DNA of 5,746 bases from NCBI GenBank assembly GCA_031288675.1, contig JAITQY010000039.1:1-5746 (forward strand), given 5' to 3'. Shown here one piece after another: positions 1 through 5,550 of the stretch (position 1 is its first letter; each line of letters begins with the position of its first letter). Both the position numbers and the translations under genes were made by a program. The notes beneath the pieces were generated by a model. It saw nothing but the letters and a program-made list of their open reading frames with translations. It made no database searches and was not told the DNA's origin. The stretch is from Oscillospiraceae bacterium (lineage in GTDB: Bacteria; Bacillota; Clostridia; Oscillospirales; Oscillospiraceae).

Positions 1-1
1 T

Positions 2-64
2 GTAAACAGAGACTATCAAGTGTGGGAGTATACATCATTTGAAAATTTCACAGCGGATTCGTGA
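2..64 (+). CDS. possible 3' end of an upstream gene (partial)
   Basis: The second forward frame is open from the left edge to a TGA at 62-64. It reads as a plausible protein tail containing DYQVWEYTSFENF, with aromatic and acidic residues typical of real coding sequence. If real, it overlaps the TTG start of the following permease by 26 nt, which would fit translational coupling in an operon. The alternative is the first frame, which ends at TGA 40-42 and would give a 4-nt TTGA overlap, but its translation looks less protein-like. In this operon type a solute-binding protein or carbohydrate-related gene would be expected here. Too little is visible to name it. Confidence 0.4.
   Translation, partial: VNRDYQVWEYTSFENFTADS
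24..28 (+). promoter_or_regulatory. ribosome binding site for the first permease
   Basis: GGGAG lies 10 nt before the TTG at 39. It supports TTG as the initiation codon. The frame is closed by a TAA at 3-5, and no ATG occurs in frame until about residue 40, which is inside the first periplasmic segment. Confidence 0.6.
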
Positions 65-911
65 TACTGTAAAAGGCTGGCTGTTCCTGTTGCCAAGCGC
101 CGGAGGAGCAGGTCTGTTCTATTTCCTGCCGTTCGGGGTCATCGCGTATTACGCGATGATAGACAGCCCTATACGGCGTAACTTTGTTTGGTTCAACAAC
201 TTCAAGAACGTGCTTACAAATATGGCGTTTCAGCAAGGGGCGCGTAATACGCTGCTGTTTTCGGCTATCGCGGTTCCGTTAGCCGTCATACTGGCAATGA
301 TGCTTGCGGCGATGTTAGAGAGCAAAATTCCTGGCAAGAGTATCTTCCGAACGTTCTTCCTTAGTCCGCTGATGGTGCCGGTCGCATCTATCGTGCTTAT
401 CTGGCAGGTTATTTTCCACTATAACGGCGCACTGAATGAGGTACTTGTTAATCTTGGCATTACACGCATAGACTGGCTGAAGTCTAACTGGGCGCTTGCG
501 GTTGTCGTGCTGCTTTTTCTCTGGAAGAATCTCGGCTATAATATGATATTGTTTATGGCGGCATATAATAATATGCCGAACGACCTTATTGAAGTCGCCA
601 AAGTAGAGGGAGCGTCGCCGGTATACACTTTCTTTCACATAAAGCTGCGGTATCTGTCGCCGACGATTTTATTCGTTACGATTTTATCACTGATAAACTC
701 GTTTAAGGTGTTCCGGGAGGTTTATATGCTTACCGGCGATTACCCTGTAGATACGCTGTACATGTTACAGCACTTTATGAACAATATGTTCCGCAGTTTA
801 GATTATCAGAAGCTATCGGCTGCGGCGATCATTATGGCAATTGTGATGATAATCGTGATAGCGGTACTGTTTATAACGGAAAACCGCTTCGGGAAAGATG
901 TGGAGGGCTGA
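39..911 (+). CDS. carbohydrate ABC transporter permease, MalF/UgpA type
   Basis: This is an inner-membrane channel subunit of a binding-protein-dependent sugar importer, expected to pair with the next gene as a heterodimer. The 290-residue product has about six hydrophobic segments (near residues 14-38, 71-93, 105-127, 152-176, 207-228 and 262-281). It has a clear EAA loop near 185-208 (EVAKVEGASPVYTFFHIKLR), the cytoplasmic motif that contacts the ATPase in this family. Length and topology match the short MalF-like permeases of Gram-positive oligosaccharide or glycerol-phosphate importers. The start is TTG with GGGAG upstream; no better start exists. The gene ends 4 nt before the preferred GTG start of the MalG-type gene, so the two are translationally coupled. 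The substrate cannot be read from the sequence. No ATP-binding subunit is present in the window. Confidence 0.93.
   Translation: MKISQRIRDTVKGWLFLLPSAGGAGLFYFLPFGVIAYYAMIDSPIRRNFVWFNNFKNVLTNMAFQQGARNTLLFSAIAVPLAVILAMMLAAMLESKIPGKSIFRTFFLSPLMVPVASIVLIWQVIFHYNGALNEVLVNLGITRIDWLKSNWALAVVVLLFLWKNLGYNMILFMAAYNNMPNDLIEVAKVEGASPVYTFFHIKLRYLSPTILFVTILSLINSFKVFREVYMLTGDYPVDTLYMLQHFMNNMFRSLDYQKLSAAAIIMAIVMIIVIAVLFITENRFGKDVEG
902..906 (+). promoter_or_regulatory. ribosome binding site that decides a GTG start
   Basis: GGAGG lies inside the last codons of the preceding gene, 9 nt before GTG 916. It favours GTG 916 over the ATG at 898, which lies upstream of this site and has only a weak purine stretch before it. 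Confidence 0.7.
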
Positions 912-915
912 TACA

Positions 916-1935
916 GTGGACGAAAACAAAACTCCTATTCTTGAAACCAATGATATAGAAGTAACCGAAAACGCTGAAGCGGACGTCACACCGGAACTTA
1001 CTGAAATTGTCGGGACGGCTGAACAGCAAACGTCAGCGGCTAAGTATAAGCCTAAGAAGCGTCCGGCACGAACAGCCGCAAGGATTGCTGTCTTTATCAT
1101 ATGCGCAATGTTTGCGGTTGCGTTCCTTATACCTACAGTGCTGACTGTAGCCGACAGCTTTATGTCGCAAACGGAACTTACCGCGAAGTACGGGTTGGTA
1201 TTTGCCACCGGAAGCGGCGGAGACTATATGTCAAAGTCGGTGGGACTGGTTTTTATTCCGGACAAAGTTAGCTTCTCACAATACGCGACGGTGCTGTTCA
1301 AATCACCGGACTACCTGCTGAAGTTCTGGAACAGCGTGATACTGACGCTTCCGATAATGGCGTTTCAGTTAGTTATAGCGGCTCTTGCGGCATACGCGTT
1401 CACGCGGTTTCGCGGTCGGGTAAAAGAGATTATTTTCTTCGCGTATATAATTCTGATGCTTATGCCGTATCAGGTTACGCTTGTGCCGAACTACCTCGTG
1501 GCGGAGTGGACTAACCTGCTTGATACGCGATGGTCGATAATACTGCCGGGAATGGTGGCGCCGTTCAGCGTATTTCTGCTTACGAAGTTTATGCGGCGCA
1601 TAAGTACTTCGCTTTTCGAGGCGGCAAAGCTTGACGGAGCGGGTGAGATGCAGATACTGACGCGCGTATGTCTGCCGATGTGCAAAAGCGCTCTGTACTC
1701 AATTGCCATACTCGTCTTTATTGATTATTGGAATATGGTCGAGCAGCCGCTTATTCTCCTAACCGATGACACGCTTCACCCTCTGAGCATTTTTCTGTCG
1801 CGTATCAACAGCGGCGAGGTCGGACTTGCGTTCGCCGTAGCGACGATTTATATGATTCCGTGCCTATTCCTGTTCCTGCACGGCGAGTCATACTTGGTAG
1901 AGGGCATCACATACTCCGGCGCGATAAAAGGATAG
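916..1935 (+). CDS. carbohydrate ABC transporter permease, MalG type, with long N-terminal extension
   Basis: This is the second membrane subunit of the sugar importer, partner of the MalF-type protein just upstream. From GTG 916 it has 339 residues. About six hydrophobic segments lie near 55-79, 137-164, 171-193, 206-226, 257-275 and 303-323. The EAA loop is near 235-258 (EAAKLDGAGEMQILTRVCLP), with the MalG-family tail signature YWNMVEQPLILLTDD after it. MalG-type permeases are usually about 270-300 residues. The excess is an acidic, probably disordered cytoplasmic leader of about 45 residues (rich in E, D and T), followed by a basic KYKPKKRPAR stretch before the first membrane helix. An alternative ATG at 898 would add six residues and overlap the previous gene by 14 nt, but the GGAGG position argues for GTG 916. 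Substrate unknown. Confidence 0.92.
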   Translation: MDENKTPILETNDIEVTENAEADVTPELTEIVGTAEQQTSAAKYKPKKRPARTAARIAVFIICAMFAVAFLIPTVLTVADSFMSQTELTAKYGLVFATGSGGDYMSKSVGLVFIPDKVSFSQYATVLFKSPDYLLKFWNSVILTLPIMAFQLVIAALAAYAFTRFRGRVKEIIFFAYIILMLMPYQVTLVPNYLVAEWTNLLDTRWSIILPGMVAPFSVFLLTKFMRRISTSLFEAAKLDGAGEMQILTRVCLPMCKSALYSIAILVFIDYWNMVEQPLILLTDDTLHPLSIFLSRINSGEVGLAFAVATIYMIPCLFLFLHGESYLVEGITYSGAIKG

Positions 1936-1974
1936 GAACAAACGCGCAAAATATATAAAGCAAACAACACATGC

Positions 1975-1980
1975 AAGGAG
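1975..1980 (+). promoter_or_regulatory. ribosome binding site for the adaptor gene
   Basis: AAGGAG is 8 nt before ATG 1989, which is ideal spacing. It overlaps the codons after an in-frame ATG at 1971, so the upstream ATG is unlikely to be the true start. Confidence 0.85.
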
Positions 1981-1988
1981 CGAACACA

Positions 1989-3980
1989 ATGACAGAACAA
2001 CCAGTAAAAAAGCGCGGGTGGGTAAAGAATGCGGCTATCGTATTCTTGGCGGTACTTTTAGTGCTGACGTTTTTTTCAAACACGATTATGAACATCTCCC
2101 TGCCGGAGGTCAGCACCGCCGTAGTGCAGGGCGGCTCCATTACGGAGGCAGTCAGCGGAAGCGGAACGATAACGGCAAACTCCGTATATGAAGTCAAGAT
2201 TGAGCAGACGCGCACGGTGGAGTCCCTGATGGTGCGCACCGGCGACACAGTCGCTGAGGGTGACGTGCTGTTTACGCTCAAAGGCGAGACCCCCGACCTT
2301 GACGCGGCTGAAAAGGCGCTTCAGCAGGTGAAGGACAGCTATCAGCAGACCCTGCTGAACAGTACTTCCAAGACCGATAAACTTGAGCTGGAACGCTTAC
2401 AGCAGAACATCAATGACCTCAAAGCGGAGCGCGACCTCGCTATACAAAAGAATAACATCACCGGCGTGACCTTAGACAAGGCGTCGGCAGAGCTTGCGCT
2501 TGCGGACGCGACAAGGGCGGAAACTACAGCTCAGGGAAATTTCGACGCGGCGCAAAAAGCTATGATCAGGGATTATCCCAATACCACAGATGGACTTGCA
2601 ACCAGCTTCGGTCCGCCAGCTACAGCGTCGAAAAGCGATGAGGATACCTTAGTCAAGGCCGTTGACGTCGCACAAGCTTCTTATGACACGGCGGAGGATA
2701 ATCTCTCTGACGCGGAAGATGCTTACGATAGAGCTGTTGCTGCCCTGGATACTGCTAACTCAAACGCCGAACCGCAAAGAACGGCATATGAAGCTGCTCT
2801 TCAGGCATACACCACTGCCTATGATAATATAAAGGATACATTCCCCGGTCTGAATATTACGGGTATGACCAAGTTGGAGTGGATAGAAGAGCAACTTTTC
2901 AAAGAGAAAACAGCGCTGTCATCCGCTGAAGCTTTATTATCCACCGCAATGTCTGCTGTAACAAGTGCGCAATCCGCCGAAGACACCGCCCAGTTAAAGG
3001 TAGCGTCCGCTAGAACGGCACTTGACAACGCGGAAAACGCGCTTGATACCGCCGAAGACGCTTTATCAAAGTTTCGCTCCGAATCAAGCGACTACAATAG
3101 CATTATGCGTCCGTATTTACTGCGAGTAGAAGAACTCAATCGCTTGCAACAGATTCTTACCGACGCTAAGGCGGCTAAGCAAAAGGCTCAGGATGCGCTG
3201 ACCTCCATTACAGGCGGAATAGCGACCTATGACGAACAAATCAAACAGGCTGAAAAAGCTCTCGTAGATAAGCAAATACAGGTTGAAAAGAATACTTCAT
3301 CGCTTAACCTATCTGCGTCTAAGGATTCACGCGCCGTTGCGGAAGCGCAGGCGGCTCTTGACAAACTTGTCAAGGATGGGCTTGGCACGTCAGTCACCGC
3401 TCCGGTTGCCGGCGTAGTTAAGGAACTCAACGTGACGCCCGGTCAGGAGATAACTCCGATGTCCTCAATTCCGGCTAAAATCGAGATGCCGGAGAACGGC
3501 TATTACCTCAAGTTCGCGGTCACTAACGCTCAGGCGCAGAATCTGCGTCCGGGCGTGGAGGCTTCGGAGATAAACAACTGGTGGGGCGTAAAGCTTCGCT
3601 ACACGCTGGCTAATATAAGCAACGACCCGGACAATCAGCAGAGCAAAAAGATGCTGCTGTTCACCGTCTCCGGCGATGAGGTAAGCAGTGAGACCGGTCG
3701 CCAGCACACATTAGAGATCGGCGCGCCCGCCGGCAACTATGACCTTATCGTTCCGAAGACGGCTATGCACACGGACGCTCAGGGCGACTTCGTATTACTG
3801 TTACAGCAGAAAAGTACTCCGTTGGGAACGCGCTTTATCGCGGCGCGCGTGGACGTTAACATTCTTGCGGAAGATAACACCAACGCGGCAATAAGCGGCG
3901 GTCTGAGCAGTTGGGACTATGTGATTACGGTAAGCTCCGCGCCGGTAGAAGCCGGACAATACGTGCGTCTGGCGGAGTAA
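1989..3980 (+). CDS. membrane-fusion (HlyD/MacA-like) adaptor with a very long coiled coil
   Basis: This 663-residue protein is anchored by one N-terminal membrane helix (about 14-36) after a basic cytoplasmic tip; the rest is predicted to lie outside the membrane. A first biotinyl/lipoyl-like half follows at about 50-100 (GSGTITANS, MVRTGDTVAEGDVLFTLKGE). A long Ala-, Asp- and Gln-rich helical region spans about 102-465. The second lipoyl half is at about 468-490 (TAPVAGVVKELNVTPGQEI), and a beta-rich C-terminal part follows. This split-lipoyl layout is that of HlyD/MacA/RND periplasmic adaptors. Those are usually about 350-450 residues, so the hairpin here is unusually long and contains similar segments near 233-247 and 346-360. 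The gene sits 53 nt after the MalG-type gene and 44 nt before a MacB-like gene, suggesting a MacA/MacB-like pair. In a monoderm it may link a membrane complex to the cell wall or to an exported substrate. Its actual role is unknown. Confidence 0.88.
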   Translation: MTEQPVKKRGWVKNAAIVFLAVLLVLTFFSNTIMNISLPEVSTAVVQGGSITEAVSGSGTITANSVYEVKIEQTRTVESLMVRTGDTVAEGDVLFTLKGETPDLDAAEKALQQVKDSYQQTLLNSTSKTDKLELERLQQNINDLKAERDLAIQKNNITGVTLDKASAELALADATRAETTAQGNFDAAQKAMIRDYPNTTDGLATSFGPPATASKSDEDTLVKAVDVAQASYDTAEDNLSDAEDAYDRAVAALDTANSNAEPQRTAYEAALQAYTTAYDNIKDTFPGLNITGMTKLEWIEEQLFKEKTALSSAEALLSTAMSAVTSAQSAEDTAQLKVASARTALDNAENALDTAEDALSKFRSESSDYNSIMRPYLLRVEELNRLQQILTDAKAAKQKAQDALTSITGGIATYDEQIKQAEKALVDKQIQVEKNTSSLNLSASKDSRAVAEAQAALDKLVKDGLGTSVTAPVAGVVKELNVTPGQEITPMSSIPAKIEMPENGYYLKFAVTNAQAQNLRPGVEASEINNWWGVKLRYTLANISNDPDNQQSKKMLLFTVSGDEVSSETGRQHTLEIGAPAGNYDLIVPKTAMHTDAQGDFVLLLQQKSTPLGTRFIAARVDVNILAEDNTNAAISGGLSSWDYVITVSSAPVEAGQYVRLAE

Positions 3981-4012
3981 CCGTATACCGCGGGAACACA
4001 AATTCTTAGCTT

Positions 4013-4017
4013 AAAGG
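4013..4017 (+). promoter_or_regulatory. ribosome binding site for the MacB-like gene
   Basis: AAAGG lies 7 nt before ATG 4025. The 44-nt gap after the adaptor gene holds no hairpin that looks like a terminator, so read-through from the operon is expected. Confidence 0.55.
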
Positions 4018-4024
4018 TTTTAGA

Positions 4025-5191
4025 ATGAAACTATCTAAACGCGTTGTCATAATAATTATCATCAATGCTGTCCTGCTGATTGCGCTCGGCGTACTGACGC
4101 TTACGTACAACGGGATTCGCGGAACGCTGCTTTCTCAATCGGAGGCAAAACGGTTCGCGGGGCAGAGCGGCTTTGCGTTCGGGCAGGTCACGTCCCTGTT
4201 CAATGACGGCAACGGAGTAACAATAAACACCATTGAAAGCTGGCGACGCGAGGCTGACGATACGCTCGAAAAGCAGTCCGTTACCCCGCTTACCCCCTCC
4301 GCGCCGCTGTATCTTGACGCGTTCAGTGCAAACGCCGGAACGCTCTCTTTTGAAGGTCTGCGCGGCACTGCTAAGGCTAATGTAATTGCGGTCGGCGGCG
4401 CGTTTTTCGACTTCCATCCGTATCAGCTTCTTACAGGCGGATATATTAAAGAGAACGACTTGACGCGCGACCGCATAGTAATTGACGAAGCCGCCGCGTG
4501 GATTATGTTCGGCAGCAACGACGTCGCCGGAATGCACGTCACCGTCGCCGGCAAAACTTACACTGTCGCGGGGGTTATCCGGCGTGAACAGGACAGCTAC
4601 AGCAAAGACGCGTATGAGCTTACTCTTGACCCTAACAACTGCCTCATCTTTATGCCGTATGAGTATTTTGACGAAGACCAAAACACTTTTAAGTTCACAA
4701 GCTATGAGTTCGTAACGCGTAATTTGTTTAACGTTTACGTCTATGCTATGGTTGTTAACACCAGCGTCATTGAGCCTGACCGTATAATTGACGTAAACCG
4801 GCGTTTCGATCTTTGGACGATAATATCAGACGTACTCGGAAAGTACGGTAAGCGCGGTATCCAAACCGAACCGGCTGTTTTCCCGTATTGGGAGAACGCT
4901 GCGGTTATGGCTGAAAACGACCTCGCGATACTCGCGCTGTTTATGATTATCTGTGCCGTACCGCCGATAGTATTCTTTGTGATATTGTTAGGCTGGCTGC
5001 TGAAGCAGACTAAAGGCAAAGGCGCGTTGGTCGCCGATAAATTCGGCGACTTACTCGACGTCTACCGCCGGCGCAGGTATAAGCGTCAGCAAGAAGAACT
5101 TCTTGCGGCGGAAGAAGAACCTGAAGATGACGGTTTTGATGAGTATGGTGATGACGAACCGGAACCTAAATCCTATGACGAACCCGAATAA
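4025..5191 (+). CDS. MacB-like extracytoplasmic core-domain protein lacking the usual FtsX helices
   Basis: This 388-residue membrane protein resembles the MacB periplasmic core of FtsX-type ABC permeases. One membrane helix lies at about 6-28. A mixed extracytoplasmic domain spans about 35-297 and includes the family-like stretches FFDFHPYQLLTGGYI (128-141), DRIVIDEAAAWIMFG (149-163) and a following VTVAGKTYTVAGVIRRE (172-188). A single C-terminal hydrophobic segment is at about 298-326. Typical family members have one N-terminal and three C-terminal helices, sometimes with a fused ATPase; here two helices and any ATPase domain are absent. After the second helix comes a basic YRRRRYKRQQ patch and a strongly acidic tail (about 363-388) in the cytoplasm. 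It follows the adaptor gene, consistent with a MacA/MacB-like partnership. A transport role is doubtful with only two helices; an assembly, sensing or accessory role is possible. The MacB-like assignment rests on motif pattern only. Confidence 0.75.
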   Translation: MKLSKRVVIIIIINAVLLIALGVLTLTYNGIRGTLLSQSEAKRFAGQSGFAFGQVTSLFNDGNGVTINTIESWRREADDTLEKQSVTPLTPSAPLYLDAFSANAGTLSFEGLRGTAKANVIAVGGAFFDFHPYQLLTGGYIKENDLTRDRIVIDEAAAWIMFGSNDVAGMHVTVAGKTYTVAGVIRREQDSYSKDAYELTLDPNNCLIFMPYEYFDEDQNTFKFTSYEFVTRNLFNVYVYAMVVNTSVIEPDRIIDVNRRFDLWTIISDVLGKYGKRGIQTEPAVFPYWENAAVMAENDLAILALFMIICAVPPIVFFVILLGWLLKQTKGKGALVADKFGDLLDVYRRRRYKRQQEELLAAEEEPEDDGFDEYGDDEPEPKSYDEPE

Positions 5192-5194
5192 CTT

Positions 5195-5220
5195 ATAAGG
5201 GCGGCTAATGCCGCCCTTAT
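5195..5220 (+). terminator. hairpin terminator closing the transporter operon
   Basis: A perfect 11-bp stem (ATAAGGGCGGC paired with GCCGCCCTTAT) with a TAAT loop begins 3 nt after the stop codon of the MacB-like gene. The following bases (GCTTTCCCTGTTTTA) are T-enriched but interrupted, so the U-tract is weak. Position and stem strength still make an intrinsic terminator likely. The symmetric stem could also protect the 3' end of the message. Confidence 0.8.
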
Positions 5221-5245
5221 GCTTTCCCTGTTTTATGTCCTATCC

Positions 5246-5317
5246 TTTGTGTTTGACCGTTCACAAATTATTTACGATTACACACAAATAATCTCTTGAC
5301 AAATCAGAAACTTTGTG
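5246..5317. promoter_or_regulatory. cluster of TTTGTG/CACAAA half-sites around the promoter
   Basis: The hexamer TTTGTG or its complement CACAAA occurs four times: TTTGTG at 5246-5251, CACAAA at 5262-5267, CACAAA at 5283-5288 and TTTGTG at 5312-5317. The first two form an inverted repeat with a 10-nt spacer. The two CACAAA copies are 21 bp apart, about two helical turns. The last copy sits between the -35 and -10 boxes. A separate inverted repeat, ATTATTT (5267-5273) and AAATAAT (5286-5292), ends just before the -35. This arrangement suggests operator sites for a regulator of the downstream gene, but no regulator can be named. Confidence 0.4.
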
Positions 5318-5324
5318 CTATGAT
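5296..5324 (+). promoter_or_regulatory. strong housekeeping-sigma promoter for the gene at 5551
   Basis: A perfect -35 box TTGACA (5296-5301) is followed by exactly 17 nt and a -10 box TATGAT (5319-5324). The TGC directly before the -10 box forms an extended -10. An A/T-rich stretch upstream could act as an UP element. Transcription should start near 5331, giving a leader of about 220 nt before the ATG at 5551. It lies about 75 nt past the terminator, so the downstream gene is a separate transcription unit. Confidence 0.88.
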
Positions 5325-5331
5325 GCTTGTG

Positions 5332-5362
5332 TAATGATTAATGAATAATATTTAATGATTAA
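5332..5362 (+). repeat. direct repeat TAATGATTAA, two copies 21 bp apart
   Basis: Identical decamers lie at 5332-5341 and 5353-5362, at and just after the predicted transcription start. The 21-bp spacing puts both copies on the same face of the helix, a common layout for a dimeric repressor's operator. The surroundings are A/T-rich, which raises the chance of coincidence. Confidence 0.5.
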
Positions 5363-5437
5363 CGTTCCCCGTTTCCCTCGTCCACTGCCTACCGCATCTC
5401 CCGTCCACTGTCTACTCGTGACTAATGACTACCGACT
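5363..5437 (+). repeat. C-rich module and first heptamer array (NNNNACT)
   Basis: The module opens with CGTTCCCCGT (5363-5372) and a GTCCACT GCCTACC pair (5380-5393). Then come five uninterrupted 7-nt units ending in ACT: GTCCACT, GTCTACT, CGTGACT, AATGACT and ACCGACT (5403-5437). The 7-nt period and the lack of an open frame or start signal argue against coding. It resembles degenerate short tandem repeats found in intergenic DNA of some bacteria. Confidence 0.75.
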
Positions 5438-5450
5438 ACCTCCCGTTTTC

Positions 5451-5476
5451 GTAGGGGCGAGCACTGCTCGCCCGCC
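5451..5476 (+). repeat. GC-rich palindromic hairpin unit (REP-like)
   Basis: GGGCGAGC (5455-5462) pairs perfectly with GCTCGCCC (5466-5473) around an ACT loop, and is preceded by GTAG. Short palindromes beginning GTAGGGGCG and ending CGCCC are known to me as dispersed intergenic repeats in several bacterial genomes, so this is probably a copy of such a family. It lies in the transcribed leader of the downstream gene. No T-run follows, so it is unlikely to be an intrinsic terminator. Confidence 0.65.
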
Positions 5477-5479
5477 GTT

Positions 5480-5490
5480 CCCCCCCCCCC
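5480..5490 (+). repeat. homopolymer of 11 C
   Basis: Eleven consecutive C residues follow GTT and are themselves followed by GTTCCCC. Such a run is prone to slippage in replication and sequencing. It lies in the untranslated leader, 60 nt before the start codon, so a length change would not shift a reading frame. Confidence 0.9.
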
Positions 5491-5532
5491 GTTCCCCGTC
5501 CACTCACGACTGTTGACTACTAACTCACGACT
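5490..5532 (+). repeat. second C-rich module and heptamer array (NNNNACT)
   Basis: CGTTCCCCGT (5490-5499) repeats the decamer at 5363-5372. It runs into five contiguous heptamers ending in ACT: GTCCACT, CACGACT, GTTGACT, ACTAACT and CACGACT (5498-5532). The array stops 4 nt before the Shine-Dalgarno sequence. Sharing the opening decamer, the GTCCACT unit and the number of units with the first array suggests duplication of one module around the central hairpin. Confidence 0.75.
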
Positions 5533-5536
5533 ATTT

Positions 5537-5542
5537 AGGAGG
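5537..5542 (+). promoter_or_regulatory. ribosome binding site of the 3' partial gene
   Basis: A perfect AGGAGG is 8 nt before ATG 5551. It fixes the start and the reading frame of the truncated gene at the right edge. Confidence 0.9.
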
Positions 5543-5550
5543 GTTTCTCT

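Noticed and set aside
898..915. ATG 898 as start of the MalG-type permease
   Set aside because: The GGAGG at 902-906 lies downstream of this ATG and is well placed for GTG 916; only a weak purine stretch precedes ATG 898.
1971..1988. ATG 1971 as start of the adaptor
   Set aside because: AAGGAG at 1975-1980 would lie inside the coding region, and it is ideally spaced for ATG 1989.
4031..4681. A 216-codon open frame on the minus strand
   Set aside because: It lies wholly antisense to the MacB-like gene. Its translation is rich in Arg, Val and charged residues with no recognisable motif, and the sense frame has a good RBS and domain pattern.
5253..5278. A second promoter with TTGACC as -35 box
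   Set aside because: The only -10-like sequence, TACGAT at 5273-5278, is just 14 nt away, too close for a good housekeeping promoter.
5455..5473. Intrinsic terminator or attenuator at the GC-rich hairpin
   Set aside because: No T-run follows the stem; the following bases are GCCGTT and a run of C. No anti-terminator or ligand-binding structure could be recognised.
5363..5532. CRISPR array
   Set aside because: The repeats are only 7 nt, contiguous and degenerate, with no unique spacers of regular length.
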